A DNA stretch of 64,000 nucleotides from Fischerella sp. PCC 9605 (GTDB lineage Bacteria > Cyanobacteriota > Cyanobacteriia > Cyanobacteriales > Nostocaceae), in the NCBI RefSeq assembly GCF_000517105.1, contig NZ_ALVT01000034.1, forward strand, positions 187,101 through 251,100. The letters run 5' to 3'. Within the stretch, counting starts at the first letter, position 1; each line of letters begins with the position of its first letter. The position numbers and the translations under genes are program-made. Under the pieces are notes generated by a model that searched no databases, was not told where the DNA came from, and saw only the letters and a list, made by a program, of their open reading frames with translations. This document shows, in pieces, positions 18,603-25,976 of the stretch.

Positions 18603-19199
18603 TTAGTACTGTTTTCGCTTGGTGTAGCGATAAGGCCCTAAAATCGCTCCCCAAGTAGCCCCTCCGGTATTAGGATCAATTCCTTTGTCATAACTATGCA
18701 ATTCTTTCTGAGTCACTTCAAACCCCAAGGAAACTTGTACAGTATTGCCAGTGTAACTAAAACAGCAACGAGTTTCTGGAGGTGGGGTAGCAGTAAACTG
18801 ATAGCTGTTGGCAGCTAGTGTTTGCTGAGTGACGTTGAGAATGCAACCAGGTAGTAAATCTAATTGTTCAGGCTTGAGGGTGTGAAGTAACGAGGGGTTT
18901 AGACCAGCGCCACGCAACGCTGTTGGATCTTTGGGCATATAGTATTGTACATTTAGAGGTGCATCAAGTTCACCCCCTGACCTGAGCCGCATAATCCGTT
19001 GGCGGTAGGGTTGATCCAATTTCACAATATTGGCTTGTTCTGCAAATAATGTCAGGCTGTCTTCTGGAAACAGAGGAACAGGTATTTGCCACAGACGCAA
19101 GTGGACATACCAAGCAGGTTCTGCTAGAGCTTGTTCTCGATTATCAAATTCACCAGCTAAGTAATTAGCGAGGCAGAGTAACTGTGGCGAGAAGGTCAT
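18603..19199 (-). CDS. cpcT: Phycobiliprotein chromophore lyase CpcT/CpeT family
   Basis: A 198-residue bilin lyase of the T family, which attaches phycocyanobilin to Cys153 of phycocyanin beta subunits or the equivalent phycoerythrin cysteine. The sequence includes LANYLAGEFDNREQALAEPAWYVHLRLW, FAEQANIVKLDQPYRQRIMRL (two family-conserved blocks) and the C-terminal ELHSYDKGIDPNTGGATWGA, ending GPYRYTKRKQY. Cofactor site specificity (CpcT versus CpeT) cannot be read from sequence alone. It is convergent with the STAS gene, and the start ATG 19199 has a free upstream region with a hairpin. Confidence 0.92.
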   Translation of the reverse strand: MTFSPQLLCLANYLAGEFDNREQALAEPAWYVHLRLWQIPVPLFPEDSLTLFAEQANIVKLDQPYRQRIMRLRSGGELDAPLNVQYYMPKDPTALRGAGLNPSLLHTLKPEQLDLLPGCILNVTQQTLAANSYQFTATPPPETRCCFSYTGNTVQVSLGFEVTQKELHSYDKGIDPNTGGATWGAILGPYRYTKRKQY

Positions 19200-19335
19200 A
19201 AATCTAAAGCGTATTCACAAATTATTATAATTTGTGCGTGCTTTCCAAGGGAAGAGGGATTAAAAGCTATATGGTCTTGCCATGTGTTATGACTTTTGGT
19301 AACTAAAGTGTAACTTAATACAAAAATATAAATAA

Positions 19336-19357
19336 AACCTCCTGCTAAGAGGAGGTT
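19336..19357. terminator. Short hairpin upstream of cpcT
   Basis: AACCTCCT and AGGAGGTT form an 8-bp stem with a 6-base loop. TTTATTTTT follows on one side and TTTATTTATATTTTT on the other, so it can terminate in both directions. Confidence 0.6.
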
Positions 19358-19425
19358 GTTTATTTTTAATATTGAAATTTAATTCTTAGAGGTCATTTAT
19401 AAAGTAAAAATAAAATTTTTGTAGG

Positions 19426-19472
19426 GGAGCCACTGCGTTGGGCAGCTCTGCCGACTTGTAGCAAGTGGCGTT
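19426..19472. repeat. Dispersed GGAGCCACTGC palindromic repeat, copy 1
   Basis: GGAGCCACTGCG, a GC-rich centre and GCAAGTGGCGTT form a hairpin. A second copy with the same ends lies at 58551-58598. Confidence 0.75.
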
Positions 19473-19591
19473 GTGTTAGGCGCATATTTCGGTATGATTT
19501 GTCACGAAAAATATGATCAAAGTGCCTAACGCACCATGTTAGATAGTGGTGCGTGATAGCAAAGCCGTAACACACCCTACTTAAAATTTAC

Positions 19592-20348
19592 CCCGTTGCT
19601 GAATGAAGGGATGATATCATTTATGTAAGTACAATTTGATACTTCAAGTAGTGAAGTAATAATTTAAGTGAGTATCGAGCGCATTTCTTCGGTCTTAGAA
19701 GAGCATAAAGTTTTTCGGTGAAGGCGTGCAAGATAATGACGCAATCGGGTGTTTTCATTTTCCACTCGCGTCATATATGTTTGACTGAATAATTTGGTCT
19801 CCATCAGGGATAAAACTTGGGTAAACTTTCCAGCCATCGGTAAGATAAAAATAACTTTTCCACTGTTTAACAATTTCCCACAATGGCTCAAACGTTTCAG
19901 CACTGTGGTCTCCTAAAACCCACGCTAAAATACCTTGACTAAAATGATTTAGTGCTGTCCACAACCAAATTTTGTTTTTTTTGAACCGATGAATGTCTCT
20001 AATTCGTCTAGTTCTCCAACCTTTGGAACTATATCTTCTTTTGGTACATCCGGCAGTTTTTCTCCCAATTGTTTAATCCAATAAATGATGCTAGTATGAT
20101 GCACACCTTTGACTCGTTCAATCGCGCGAAAACCCATACCGTTGAGGTACATTTTTACGCATTCTTTTTTGATCTCTTCTGAATATCCTTTCGGCGGATC
20201 GTACAGGTCGATAAACTGGCGGTCGCATTTGATACAAATTTGCCCGCAGCTTACCTCTACGCTTTCCGTTCTTACGAATTTCCCTAGACCCACACTATGG
20301 ACATTCCACAGTAGATCACCTCAATTCATCCCTCTATTATGCAACGCC
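19592..20348 (-). mobile_element. IS1-family insertion sequence, degenerate
   Basis: Imperfect terminal inverted repeats open with CCCGTTGCTGAATGAAGGGATGA at the left (19592-19614) in pieces CCCGTTGC and AGGGATGA. At the right (20348 inwards) they read GGCGTTGC and AGGGATGA. The element is about 757 bases, the usual IS1 size, and its interior encodes an IS1-type zinc-finger and transposase in broken frames. It interrupts the outer inverted-repeat element. Confidence 0.8.
19621..20310 (-). pseudogene. IS1-family transposase, multiply frameshifted
   Basis: The frames together spell an IS1-like transposase. They comprise a zinc-finger region (ECP, then CGS and KNGKRRGK), the HTH region KGYSEEIKKECVKMYLNGMG, the DDE part LNHFSQGILAWVLGDHS, DGWKVYPSFIPDGDQ, and TYMTRVENENTRLRHYLARL. 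Visible lesions are an in-frame TAG at 20297-20295, a frameshift in the zinc finger near 20245, a frameshift after DGDQI near 19789, and one near 19670 before LLLHYLKY. The step at the A8C run (19982-19974) is a -1 shift and may be the natural IS1 recoding site. The protein cannot be made intact. Confidence 0.85.
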
Positions 20349-20444
20349 TAATTTACTTTATAAATGGTTTCTTAGTATTTATACTCTTATGTGGAAAATG
20401 ATTGGATAACTTATCGAATAAATTTTAACAATAGAGATATAGCT

Positions 20445-20636
20445 CTACTTATCTTGTGTAGCCTCATCCAGTGCTTTCTGAATAGCTTGTCTCACGAATT
20501 CCGGATAATTTTCTTGCTGGCTTAATGCATCTTTCATTGACTTACTGATACGAATATTGAGCCGTTCGGTTAAGGGTTCTTCTCTGTCAGTAGTAAACGG
20601 TTTGAGATTATCTGGGTTCCCTTTGGGATTAGGCAT
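20445..20636 (-). CDS. Small ribbon-helix-helix-like protein (antitoxin type)
   Basis: A 63-residue charged protein. The segment TERLNIRISKSMKDALSQQ resembles the strand-helix part of ribbon-helix-helix repressors, followed by a second helix PEFVRQAIQKALDEA. Proteins of this type are often antitoxins or plasmid-type regulators. It starts at 20636, and an inverted ATGTAAA/TTTACAT pair lies just upstream in the divergent promoter region. No obvious toxin gene overlaps it; the divergent neighbour at 20751 is a candidate partner only by position. Confidence 0.6.
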   Translation of the reverse strand: MPNPKGNPDNLKPFTTDREEPLTERLNIRISKSMKDALSQQENYPEFVRQAIQKALDEATQDK

Positions 20637-20640
20637 TTAT

Positions 20641-20672
20641 ATGTAAATGTAAATATAGATAGCGTTTTACAT
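20641..20672. promoter_or_regulatory. Candidate operator in divergent promoter
   Basis: ATGTAAA occurs twice in tandem (20641-20647 and 20647-20653), and TTTACAT (20666-20672) is its inverted partner. It is 5 bases upstream of the ribbon-helix-helix gene, where such repressors usually bind to regulate themselves. Confidence 0.4.
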
Positions 20673-20696
20673 GTAGGCACGTGAAATAATAGTTAA

Positions 20697-20735
20697 TTGG
20701 TGGCTGTACTTCCGGCAAGTCGTCACAGCCACCAA
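20697..20735 (+). promoter_or_regulatory. Perfect 10-bp hairpin in the leader of the SAP-like gene
   Basis: TTGGTGGCTG (20697-20706) pairs perfectly with CAGCCACCAA (20726-20735) over a 19-base loop, ending 15 bases before the ATG at 20751. It would fold in the mRNA leader and may affect translation. Confidence 0.5.
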
Positions 20736-20750
20736 GTCCATCCACTACCG

Positions 20751-21143
20751 ATGAACAACTATATGATGACACGCAAAGAACTAGAAGCGCTATCACTTGA
20801 AGATTTACGCGCTATGGCATCTCACTATGGAGTGCAACCATTTGGAAGCTATGGTAAACCTGAAGCTTGGATCGCGGTGCTAACTAGCTTTCCTTATCGT
20901 GCTATTGACCAGATGAAAGATGGTATCGGCTTGCACTCACCTGGAATTGAAATCTACAGACATATCACAGTAGCACTTGATATGATTGGGAAACCTACAG
21001 AAAGCCAAATGGGATTGTTGCGACTAACCAAAGAGGAAGAATACTTTGAGGATGAGCAGATGAGGTTTTATCAGGACAAGCTTTATAAACTGTATAGAGT
21101 AAAAATGCTGTTGCATGAAGCGGTAAAGATTCTAGTTAGCTAA
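20751..21143 (+). CDS. Hypothetical protein with SAP-like motif
   Basis: A 130-residue protein. Its N-terminal MTRKELEALSLEDLRAMASHYGVQPFG and GKPEAWIAVLTSF have the helix-turn-helix spacing of SAP or Rho-N type nucleic-acid-binding motifs. The rest (RLTKEEEYFEDEQMRFYQDK) is helical and charged. I chose ATG 20751 because an upstream frame from 20697 would translate through the perfect hairpin. No strong ribosome binding site is visible. I do not recognise a specific family. It diverges from the ribbon-helix-helix gene. Confidence 0.6.
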   Translation: MNNYMMTRKELEALSLEDLRAMASHYGVQPFGSYGKPEAWIAVLTSFPYRAIDQMKDGIGLHSPGIEIYRHITVALDMIGKPTESQMGLLRLTKEEEYFEDEQMRFYQDKLYKLYRVKMLLHEAVKILVS

Positions 21144-21164
21144 GCTTGCGCGATCGCGTTATTT

Positions 21165-21191
21165 AACCCTTCATCATTGGAGGGTTTTTTT
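21165..21191 (+). terminator. Intrinsic terminator
   Basis: AACCCTTC and GGAGGGTT (one mismatch) close a short loop, and a run of seven T overlaps the stem end. It lies 22 bases beyond the SAP-like gene stop. Confidence 0.85.
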
Positions 21192-21384
21192 AGATATAAT
21201 GATTATTTATACTTTTTTGATCTTGTCAGGCAGCTTGCAGTTTGCAAAATTTTTTAGAAAATCAATTTATAAATTTCATAGATACTAAAAGCACGCGAAA
21301 CAAGCGTAAAATTAACCTAAGATTAAGCACTTACCTAGAAAAATAATAGAAATTAGCTTCAAGATAGTTAAAACCCTTGATATT

Positions 21385-22092
21385 ATGTCGTTAACCCGTA
21401 CTGTATCCGATACAAAGCGAGCTTTCCACACTCTCCACACCCGTCCGATCAACACTATTTATCGGCGGGTAGTAGAGGAATTAATAGTAGAAATGCACCT
21501 ACTGTCAGTAAATGTCGATTTCAGCTACAATCCTATTTATGCCTTGGGCGTCGTCACTTCCTTTGACCGCTTTATGCAAGGCTACCAGCCAGAACAGGAT
21601 AAAGAGTCGATATTTAATGCTCTGCTACGGGCAACAGAGGCAGATCCGCAAACCTACAGACAGGATGCTCAACGCTTGCAAGATATTGCCAAAAGTCTGT
21701 CAACTCAAGATTTAATTGCCGCTTTAAGCCAACAAACTCAATTAAATCGTGATGCTGACTTACAAGCACATCTACAAGCGATCGCCAACAACCCCAACTT
21801 TAAATACAGCCGCTTGTTTGCGATTGGTTTATTCTCTTTACTAGAACAGTCAGACCAAGAATTGGTCAAAGACGAAAAAAAACGTACTGAAGCACTGAAA
21901 AGCATTGCTGCTGGCTTGCACTTATCAGATGACAAACTCAACAAAGATTTGGAACTTTACCTTTCTAACGTAGATAAGATGTCGCAAGCACTAGTGGTAA
22001 TGGCAGATTTGCTTTCAGCCGATCGCAAAAAACGCGAACAACGCAATCAAAAATCAAATACTACCGTTACTCCCCCAAAGAATAACGAATAG
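21385..22092 (+). CDS. thf1: Photosystem II biogenesis protein Psb29/Thf1
   Basis: A 235-residue protein of the Psb29 (THF1) family, which helps photosystem II repair and stabilises FtsH protease complexes. Recognised from RTVSDTKRAFHTLHTRPINT, YRRVVEELIVEMHLLSVN and FSYNPIYALGVVTSFDRFMQGY in the N-terminal 80 residues. A helical bundle and a C-terminal coiled coil follow (ALVVMADLLSADRKKREQ). The tail is short and charged. Length fits the cyanobacterial members. ATG 21385. It is monocistronic by layout. Confidence 0.94.
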   Translation: MSLTRTVSDTKRAFHTLHTRPINTIYRRVVEELIVEMHLLSVNVDFSYNPIYALGVVTSFDRFMQGYQPEQDKESIFNALLRATEADPQTYRQDAQRLQDIAKSLSTQDLIAALSQQTQLNRDADLQAHLQAIANNPNFKYSRLFAIGLFSLLEQSDQELVKDEKKRTEALKSIAAGLHLSDDKLNKDLELYLSNVDKMSQALVVMADLLSADRKKREQRNQKSNTTVTPPKNNE

Positions 22093-22452
22093 TGATGAGC
22101 GCCCTTTGCGGGTGCTTCTCGCTTCTAAGTAGGACGGCGTAATTAATTAAAGGTTTGTAGTGTAGACGCTCGTAGAGCGGCTTCCCGTAGGGTGGACTTT
22201 AGTCCTCAAAAAAGGGCTAAAGCCCTTACTACGAACTTATTTCAATAATTTTACGTTACTTAAAATGGTTTGATTTATTTCCGCCGGCTTACTTAGGTTA
22301 GAGGAAACAATAGCTGAAGTTCGCTTTATCACTATTAAGAGTGCCAGCGCACCAAAGATAGTGGAGTTTTTTCTATAGCCAGAACTTAATTTGATTTAAG
22401 CTTTACTGATGTAGAGACACTCCTAGGGGCATCTCTACCAAACACGTTAGTT
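22093..22452. repeat. Intergenic region with dispersed palindromic repeats
   Basis: At 22150-22240 a GTAGACGCTCGTAGAGCGGC and CTTCCCGTAGGGTGG block is followed by a fold-back of ACTTTAGTCC and AAGGGCTAAAGCCC, ending in ACTACGAAC. GTAGAGA (22411-22417) faces TCTCTAC (22432-22438) beside the exbD stop and may act as its terminator. No gene is supported. Confidence 0.6.
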
Positions 22453-23067
22453 TTAATTTCCTTGTTGATTTGGAGCTGTGGGCTGTTGCAAAGAAGTGCC
22501 AGGATTAATAGGAAAGGGAATTGAATTGGGTTGATTAAGGTCAGAGTTACCTTGAGGATTGAACGGAGCTGCTGGTGGTGTACCAGGATTGATCGGCAAA
22601 GAAGGAACAGGAGCACCTGGGAGAGAATTCGGCGATTTTTCTGAAGAACCGGGTATAATTCCTAAAGAAACGCGATCGCCACCTACTTGCCGCAGCAAAT
22701 CTAATAATTCTATGACATCGTTATAAGTTGCTGAACGTGAGGCATTCAATACTAAAGTGCCGTTAGGATTTTCTTGCAGATACTGTCTTAAAATATCTGC
22801 CAGTTGTTCGCGTTTGATTGGTTGTTTTTCTACATAGGTTTGACCAACAGCATCAATAGTCACGGGTAATATTTGTCGTCCTTGGGGTAAATTAACATTA
22901 CCTGCTGTAGATGAACTAGCTTTGGGCAAATCAACGTTAATTACTTGCTGCCGAGTAAATTGCAAAGATGCCAAAATGAAAAACGTCAAGATACAAAAAA
23001 TGACATCAATTAAGGGAATAATTTGAACTTGAGCTTCTTCAATGGGAGTATGCAAGTTAATTTTCAT
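22453..23067 (-). CDS. exbD: ExbD/TolR-type biopolymer transport protein
   Basis: A single-pass inner-membrane protein that with ExbB forms a proton-driven motor energising TonB-dependent outer-membrane transport or envelope maintenance. It has 204 residues. The membrane helix is IIPLIDVIFCILTFFILASL at about 17-36, with the proton-carrying aspartate in LIDVIF. The periplasmic domain (VNVDLPKASS onwards) has the usual beta-alpha fold. The last 60 residues are rich in Pro, Gly, Asn and Gln, an unusual low-complexity tail. It lies 115 bases downstream of exbB on the same strand. Confidence 0.9.
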   Translation of the reverse strand: MKINLHTPIEEAQVQIIPLIDVIFCILTFFILASLQFTRQQVINVDLPKASSSTAGNVNLPQGRQILPVTIDAVGQTYVEKQPIKREQLADILRQYLQENPNGTLVLNASRSATYNDVIELLDLLRQVGGDRVSLGIIPGSSEKSPNSLPGAPVPSLPINPGTPPAAPFNPQGNSDLNQPNSIPFPINPGTSLQQPTAPNQQGN

Positions 23068-23108
23068 CGTCTCGCTCTTATGCTAGATTGCAATGGAATA
23101 TTTGACAA

Positions 23109-23140
23109 TTCGTAGTGGGTAATTTAAAGCTCACTACGAA
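23109..23140 (-). repeat. Inverted repeat between exbB and exbD
   Basis: TTCGTAGTG (23109-23117) and CACTACGAA (23132-23140) form a perfect 9-bp stem with a 14-base loop in the exbB-exbD intercistronic gap. The ACTACGAA end recurs near 22230, so it belongs to a dispersed fold-back family. Confidence 0.7.
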
Positions 23141-23182
23141 CCAATTTTTTTGTGCATTTTTCCTAGAATTATCTGCACTGAT

Positions 23183-23953
23183 TTATTTGTCTGAATCAGA
23201 TGTATCTTCGGAAATTTCTGGAGGATCGGAAAACCTGTTTTGAGTTCGCTTGCGTCGAGGAATAAAATTTTCTCCCGTAGAATCGTGGGCAACGCCCTGA
23301 GGTAGCGCCTTGTTTGGCTTACTATTGCTTAAATCAGCTGGAGACTGCAAGTAAAGCATTTCTAAATCATTCCCTGCCTTGCGAAATACTTTGACTTGAT
23401 TGACTAACAGACCTTGAAACAATCGGTAAAATATCAAGCTGAAAATGGCAACTGCTAGCCCCACCGCTGTACTGTACAGAGATTCGCCAATACCAGTAGT
23501 TACTCCCGCTGTGGCTTCTGTTCCCAAATCTCCAATCCGAATTGATTCCAAAGACCTAATTAAACCCCAAACTGTACCAAACAATCCCAACAGAGGAGCC
23601 ACAGCAATTACAAGTTCTAAAACTTTTTCGCCCCGCCGCATCTGAGCCAATTCGGTTTCCGCAGTTGACTCCAGTGCCAGTCGAAATAATTCCGCATTGT
23701 TTTTCGGCAGGCTTAAGGGGGCAAAAAGAAATCTGCCTATCGGTTGATCTGTTGCCTGTCTAGCCATGTCCGCAGCGATTCCCCAATCTTGACGAGCCGC
23801 TTCTAAAATGCGATCGACAGTTTCCTTTTCCTGGGTCAAAATTCGCAACCAAAACCACAGGCGCTCTAAAACCACACTTAACGACAACACTGAGAAGAAA
23901 AGCAACGGCCATACTACTGGCCCAACCTTGCGAAATATATCTAAAATATCCAC
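23183..23953 (-). CDS. exbB: ExbB/TolQ-type proton channel protein
   Basis: A 256-residue MotA/TolQ/ExbB family membrane protein. Helices are at about 10-34 (VVWPLLFFSVLSLSVVLERLWF), near LELVIAVAPLLGLFGTVWGLI, and YSTAVGLAVAIFSLIFYRLFQG. The APLLGLFGTVWG motif and the following TTGIGESLYSTAVGL segment carry the conserved threonine and glycine positions of the channel. A basic, Ser-rich tail extends past the usual end. It is upstream of exbD, and together they form the stator of an energy-transducing system. The TonB partner is not in the window. Confidence 0.92.
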   Translation of the reverse strand: MDILDIFRKVGPVVWPLLFFSVLSLSVVLERLWFWLRILTQEKETVDRILEAARQDWGIAADMARQATDQPIGRFLFAPLSLPKNNAELFRLALESTAETELAQMRRGEKVLELVIAVAPLLGLFGTVWGLIRSLESIRIGDLGTEATAGVTTGIGESLYSTAVGLAVAIFSLIFYRLFQGLLVNQVKVFRKAGNDLEMLYLQSPADLSNSKPNKALPQGVAHDSTGENFIPRRKRTQNRFSDPPEISEDTSDSDK

Positions 23954-24168
23954 AGTTTAGGTTTTCTCCGTCTATTCACCGAGCAACTATTCCAAAGCAT
24001 TTTAATACCAGAGATGAATACACAAACTTCTATAATCGTTTAACTTCTATAGAAAATAATGTAGTAATAGGCAACTGGTAGCATCTTCCAGACATCCTAG
24101 GGCGGTTATTCCCACAAGAAGTTCGAGGAAGTATTTGTCAACATTAAAAATAACTAGAGGTGAAGGTC

Positions 24169-24480
24169 ATGAAAATTTCAGTTCAATCACTTTATAATTG
24201 GTATCGCAGCGTAATTCGCAATCCTAAGTACCGCTGGTGGGTAATTTTAGGAACATTGCTATATTTTGTCAGCCCATTTGATATCGCTCCAGACTTTCTA
24301 CCCATCGTGGGACAAATTGATGATGTTTTTCTTTTGACGTTGTTGGTAACTGAGGTATCTGGGCTAGTGATTGAAGGCTTTAAAGCGCGTCGGGGTAATA
24401 TTGACGCTAAAACAGCCAATTCAGCCGAGGATTCTACCTCCAAAGCTACTGTCGATGTTGATGCGGTTTCTGTCAAGTAG
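24169..24480 (+). CDS. YkvA/DUF1232 family membrane protein
   Basis: A 103-residue protein with the DUF1232 core LLYFVSPFDIAPDFLPIVGQIDDV, whose P-x-D-x-x-P-D-x-x-P-x-x-G-x-x-D-D pattern is diagnostic, followed by a hydrophobic stretch FLLTLLVTEVSGLVI. Function is unknown across the family. I chose ATG 24169 because AGAGGTGAAGG lies immediately upstream; a GTG at 24160 falls within that ribosome binding site. A terminator follows. Confidence 0.88.
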   Translation: MKISVQSLYNWYRSVIRNPKYRWWVILGTLLYFVSPFDIAPDFLPIVGQIDDVFLLTLLVTEVSGLVIEGFKARRGNIDAKTANSAEDSTSKATVDVDAVSVK

Positions 24481-24507
24481 TTACAAATACAACATACAAT
24501 TTAACAA

Positions 24508-24560
24508 CCCCCTCCTGTTGCTGCGATTGCTGCGTTACTTGGGAAGGGGGATATTTTTTT
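24508..24560 (+). terminator. Intrinsic terminator after the DUF1232 gene
   Basis: CCCCCTCC (24508-24515) pairs with GGGAAGGGGG (24541-24550), followed by ATA and seven T. The loop is long (about 25 bases) with internal GCTGCG repeats. Confidence 0.75.
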
Positions 24561-24564
24561 GGAA

Positions 24565-24680
24565 TATAGTCAAGAGTTAGTGGTTAGTGGTTGGTTGGTC
24601 GTTGGTTGTTGGTGGTTGGTTGGTGGTTATTTCCAATGCCCAATGCCCACTTTCCCACTCTCTCACTCTCCCAACCCTAT
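24565..24680. repeat. GGTTGGT and CCAATGC type heptamer repeats
   Basis: Degenerate GTTAGTGGTTGG units run to about 24630, then CAATGCC and TCTCACTC units lead to the nucleotidyltransferase start. Confidence 0.65.
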
Positions 24681-24696
24681 TCCCGTTTAATTACTT

Positions 24697-25497
24697 ATGA
24701 GCGATCGCCAAATTATTGGACTGCTACCAGCTGGTGGACAGGCAAAACGCATTTCTCCCTTACCACTGAGCAAAGAATTATATCCAGTCGGATTTCAAGA
24801 TTTTGGTGAAAAATGTAACTGGCGACCGAAGGTAGTTTGTCAATATCTACTAGAAAAAATGCGACTGGCTGGCATTGATAAGGCATACTTTATACTGCGT
24901 CCTGGTAAATGGGATATCCCGGCGTATTTTGGCGATGGCGCAATACTTTCCATGAGTTTGGGTTATCTGATGATGGGTTTGCCTTATGGTGTACCTTTCA
25001 CCTTGGATCAGGCTTATCCCTTCGTCCGAGATGCTGTGGTAGCCTTGGGTTTTCCTGATATTTTATTTCAGCCAGAGGATGCCTATGTGCGGTTAATAGC
25101 ACGCCTTGAAACAAGTAAGGCAGATGTGGTTTTGGGATTATTTCCTACCAATCAACCTCAAAAAGCGGGTATGGTTGATTTTGACGAAACAGGTAGAGTC
25201 AAACTGATAATTGAAAAGCCGCTTCAGTCGGATTTGCGCTATATGTGGGGTATTGCCGTTTGGACACCTGCCTTTACCCAGTTTCTGCACGAGTATCTCA
25301 TACCTCTTAAAGCAGATTCTAATTTGTCACAGCTGCCAGAAGTACCGATAGGGAATGTAATTCAAGCTGCTATTAAACTGGGTTTTCACGTAGCAGCGGA
25401 AGTGTTTGCTGATGGAAGTTACCTAGATATTGGTACGCCTAATGATTTAGTGCGGGCAGTGCGGTATTTTGCTGCTTTAGCATCAGAGGAAGATTAA
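24697..25497 (+). CDS. Sugar-phosphate nucleotidyltransferase
   Basis: A 266-residue GT-A fold nucleotidyltransferase of the glucose-1-phosphate thymidylyl/uridylyltransferase group. The N-terminal IIGLLPAGGQAKRISPLPLSK fits the family's G-G-x-G-x-R-L-x-P-x-x-x-x-x-P-K pattern loosely. Catalytic metal ligands are likely in PEDAYV and YLDIGTPNDL. The LLPAGGQAKRI variant (A-K-R instead of G-T-R) is a noticeable deviation, so substrate and activity are uncertain. It stands alone between repeats and a long promoter region. ATG 24697. Confidence 0.8.
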   Translation: MSDRQIIGLLPAGGQAKRISPLPLSKELYPVGFQDFGEKCNWRPKVVCQYLLEKMRLAGIDKAYFILRPGKWDIPAYFGDGAILSMSLGYLMMGLPYGVPFTLDQAYPFVRDAVVALGFPDILFQPEDAYVRLIARLETSKADVVLGLFPTNQPQKAGMVDFDETGRVKLIIEKPLQSDLRYMWGIAVWTPAFTQFLHEYLIPLKADSNLSQLPEVPIGNVIQAAIKLGFHVAAEVFADGSYLDIGTPNDLVRAVRYFAALASEED

Positions 25498-25976
25498 GGA
25501 TCTACAAAAAACGCTAGGACTGTTTCTAATTGACTAGTTTTAGTAGATTGAGGGTAAGTTGGCGATCGCGTCGGTACAATACCTACTCCACAACAGACAA
25601 GTAAGTGCGATCGCTTATCTTTTTCCTGTGTCTGTGACAATGTCTGGCAACAAACTGCTGCGTATCTATAGCACTCTAGTTAAAACTAGGAGGAGATTGC
25701 CGAAAATTTACAGAAATTTTAATAAAACCTAAATTTTATTACCACTTTTTTATTACTAAAAAGCTAGATAATATTATATCTACTTAAATAGAAAGATATA
25801 AAAAACTACCTGTAAAAATAGCTTTTGTTTGTAAAAAAAATTACTAATATTCAAAAGGTAATAAACATTAGGCTATGGCTGATTGTTTTGTTAAGTACAC
25901 AGTCAAAATCATTATTAACGAATGAATGCCTTGGAGTGAGTCTACAATCAACAACCTTTAAATGGAGAACTAATGC
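25498..25976. other. Promoter region of the four-gene hydrolase/NTPase operon
   Basis: Two GCGATCGC-like sites occur early (25562-25616). From 25720 the DNA is very AT-rich, unlike the neighbouring genes. No gene or clear operator is seen. TGGAGAA at 25963-25969 is the likely ribosome binding site for the GTG at 25977. Confidence 0.4.

Larger units (their letters stand above)
19394..20366. mobile_element. Inverted-repeat element (MITE-like) carrying an IS insertion
   Basis: CATTTATAAAGTAA at 19394-19407 is matched exactly by its reverse complement at 20353-20366. Removing the IS between about 19592 and 20348 leaves an element of about 216 bases with 14-bp terminal inverted repeats. Its body holds two fold-backs: a palindromic repeat (19426-19472), and GTTAGGC at 19475-19481 facing GCCTAAC at 19524-19530. 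It has no coding capacity. A related, imperfect end occurs at 31253-31266. Confidence 0.6.

Noticed and set aside
19621-20310. IS1 transposase as an intact gene expressed by a single programmed frameshift
   Set aside because: Besides the A8C step there is an in-frame stop and at least two other frameshifts, so the gene is broken.
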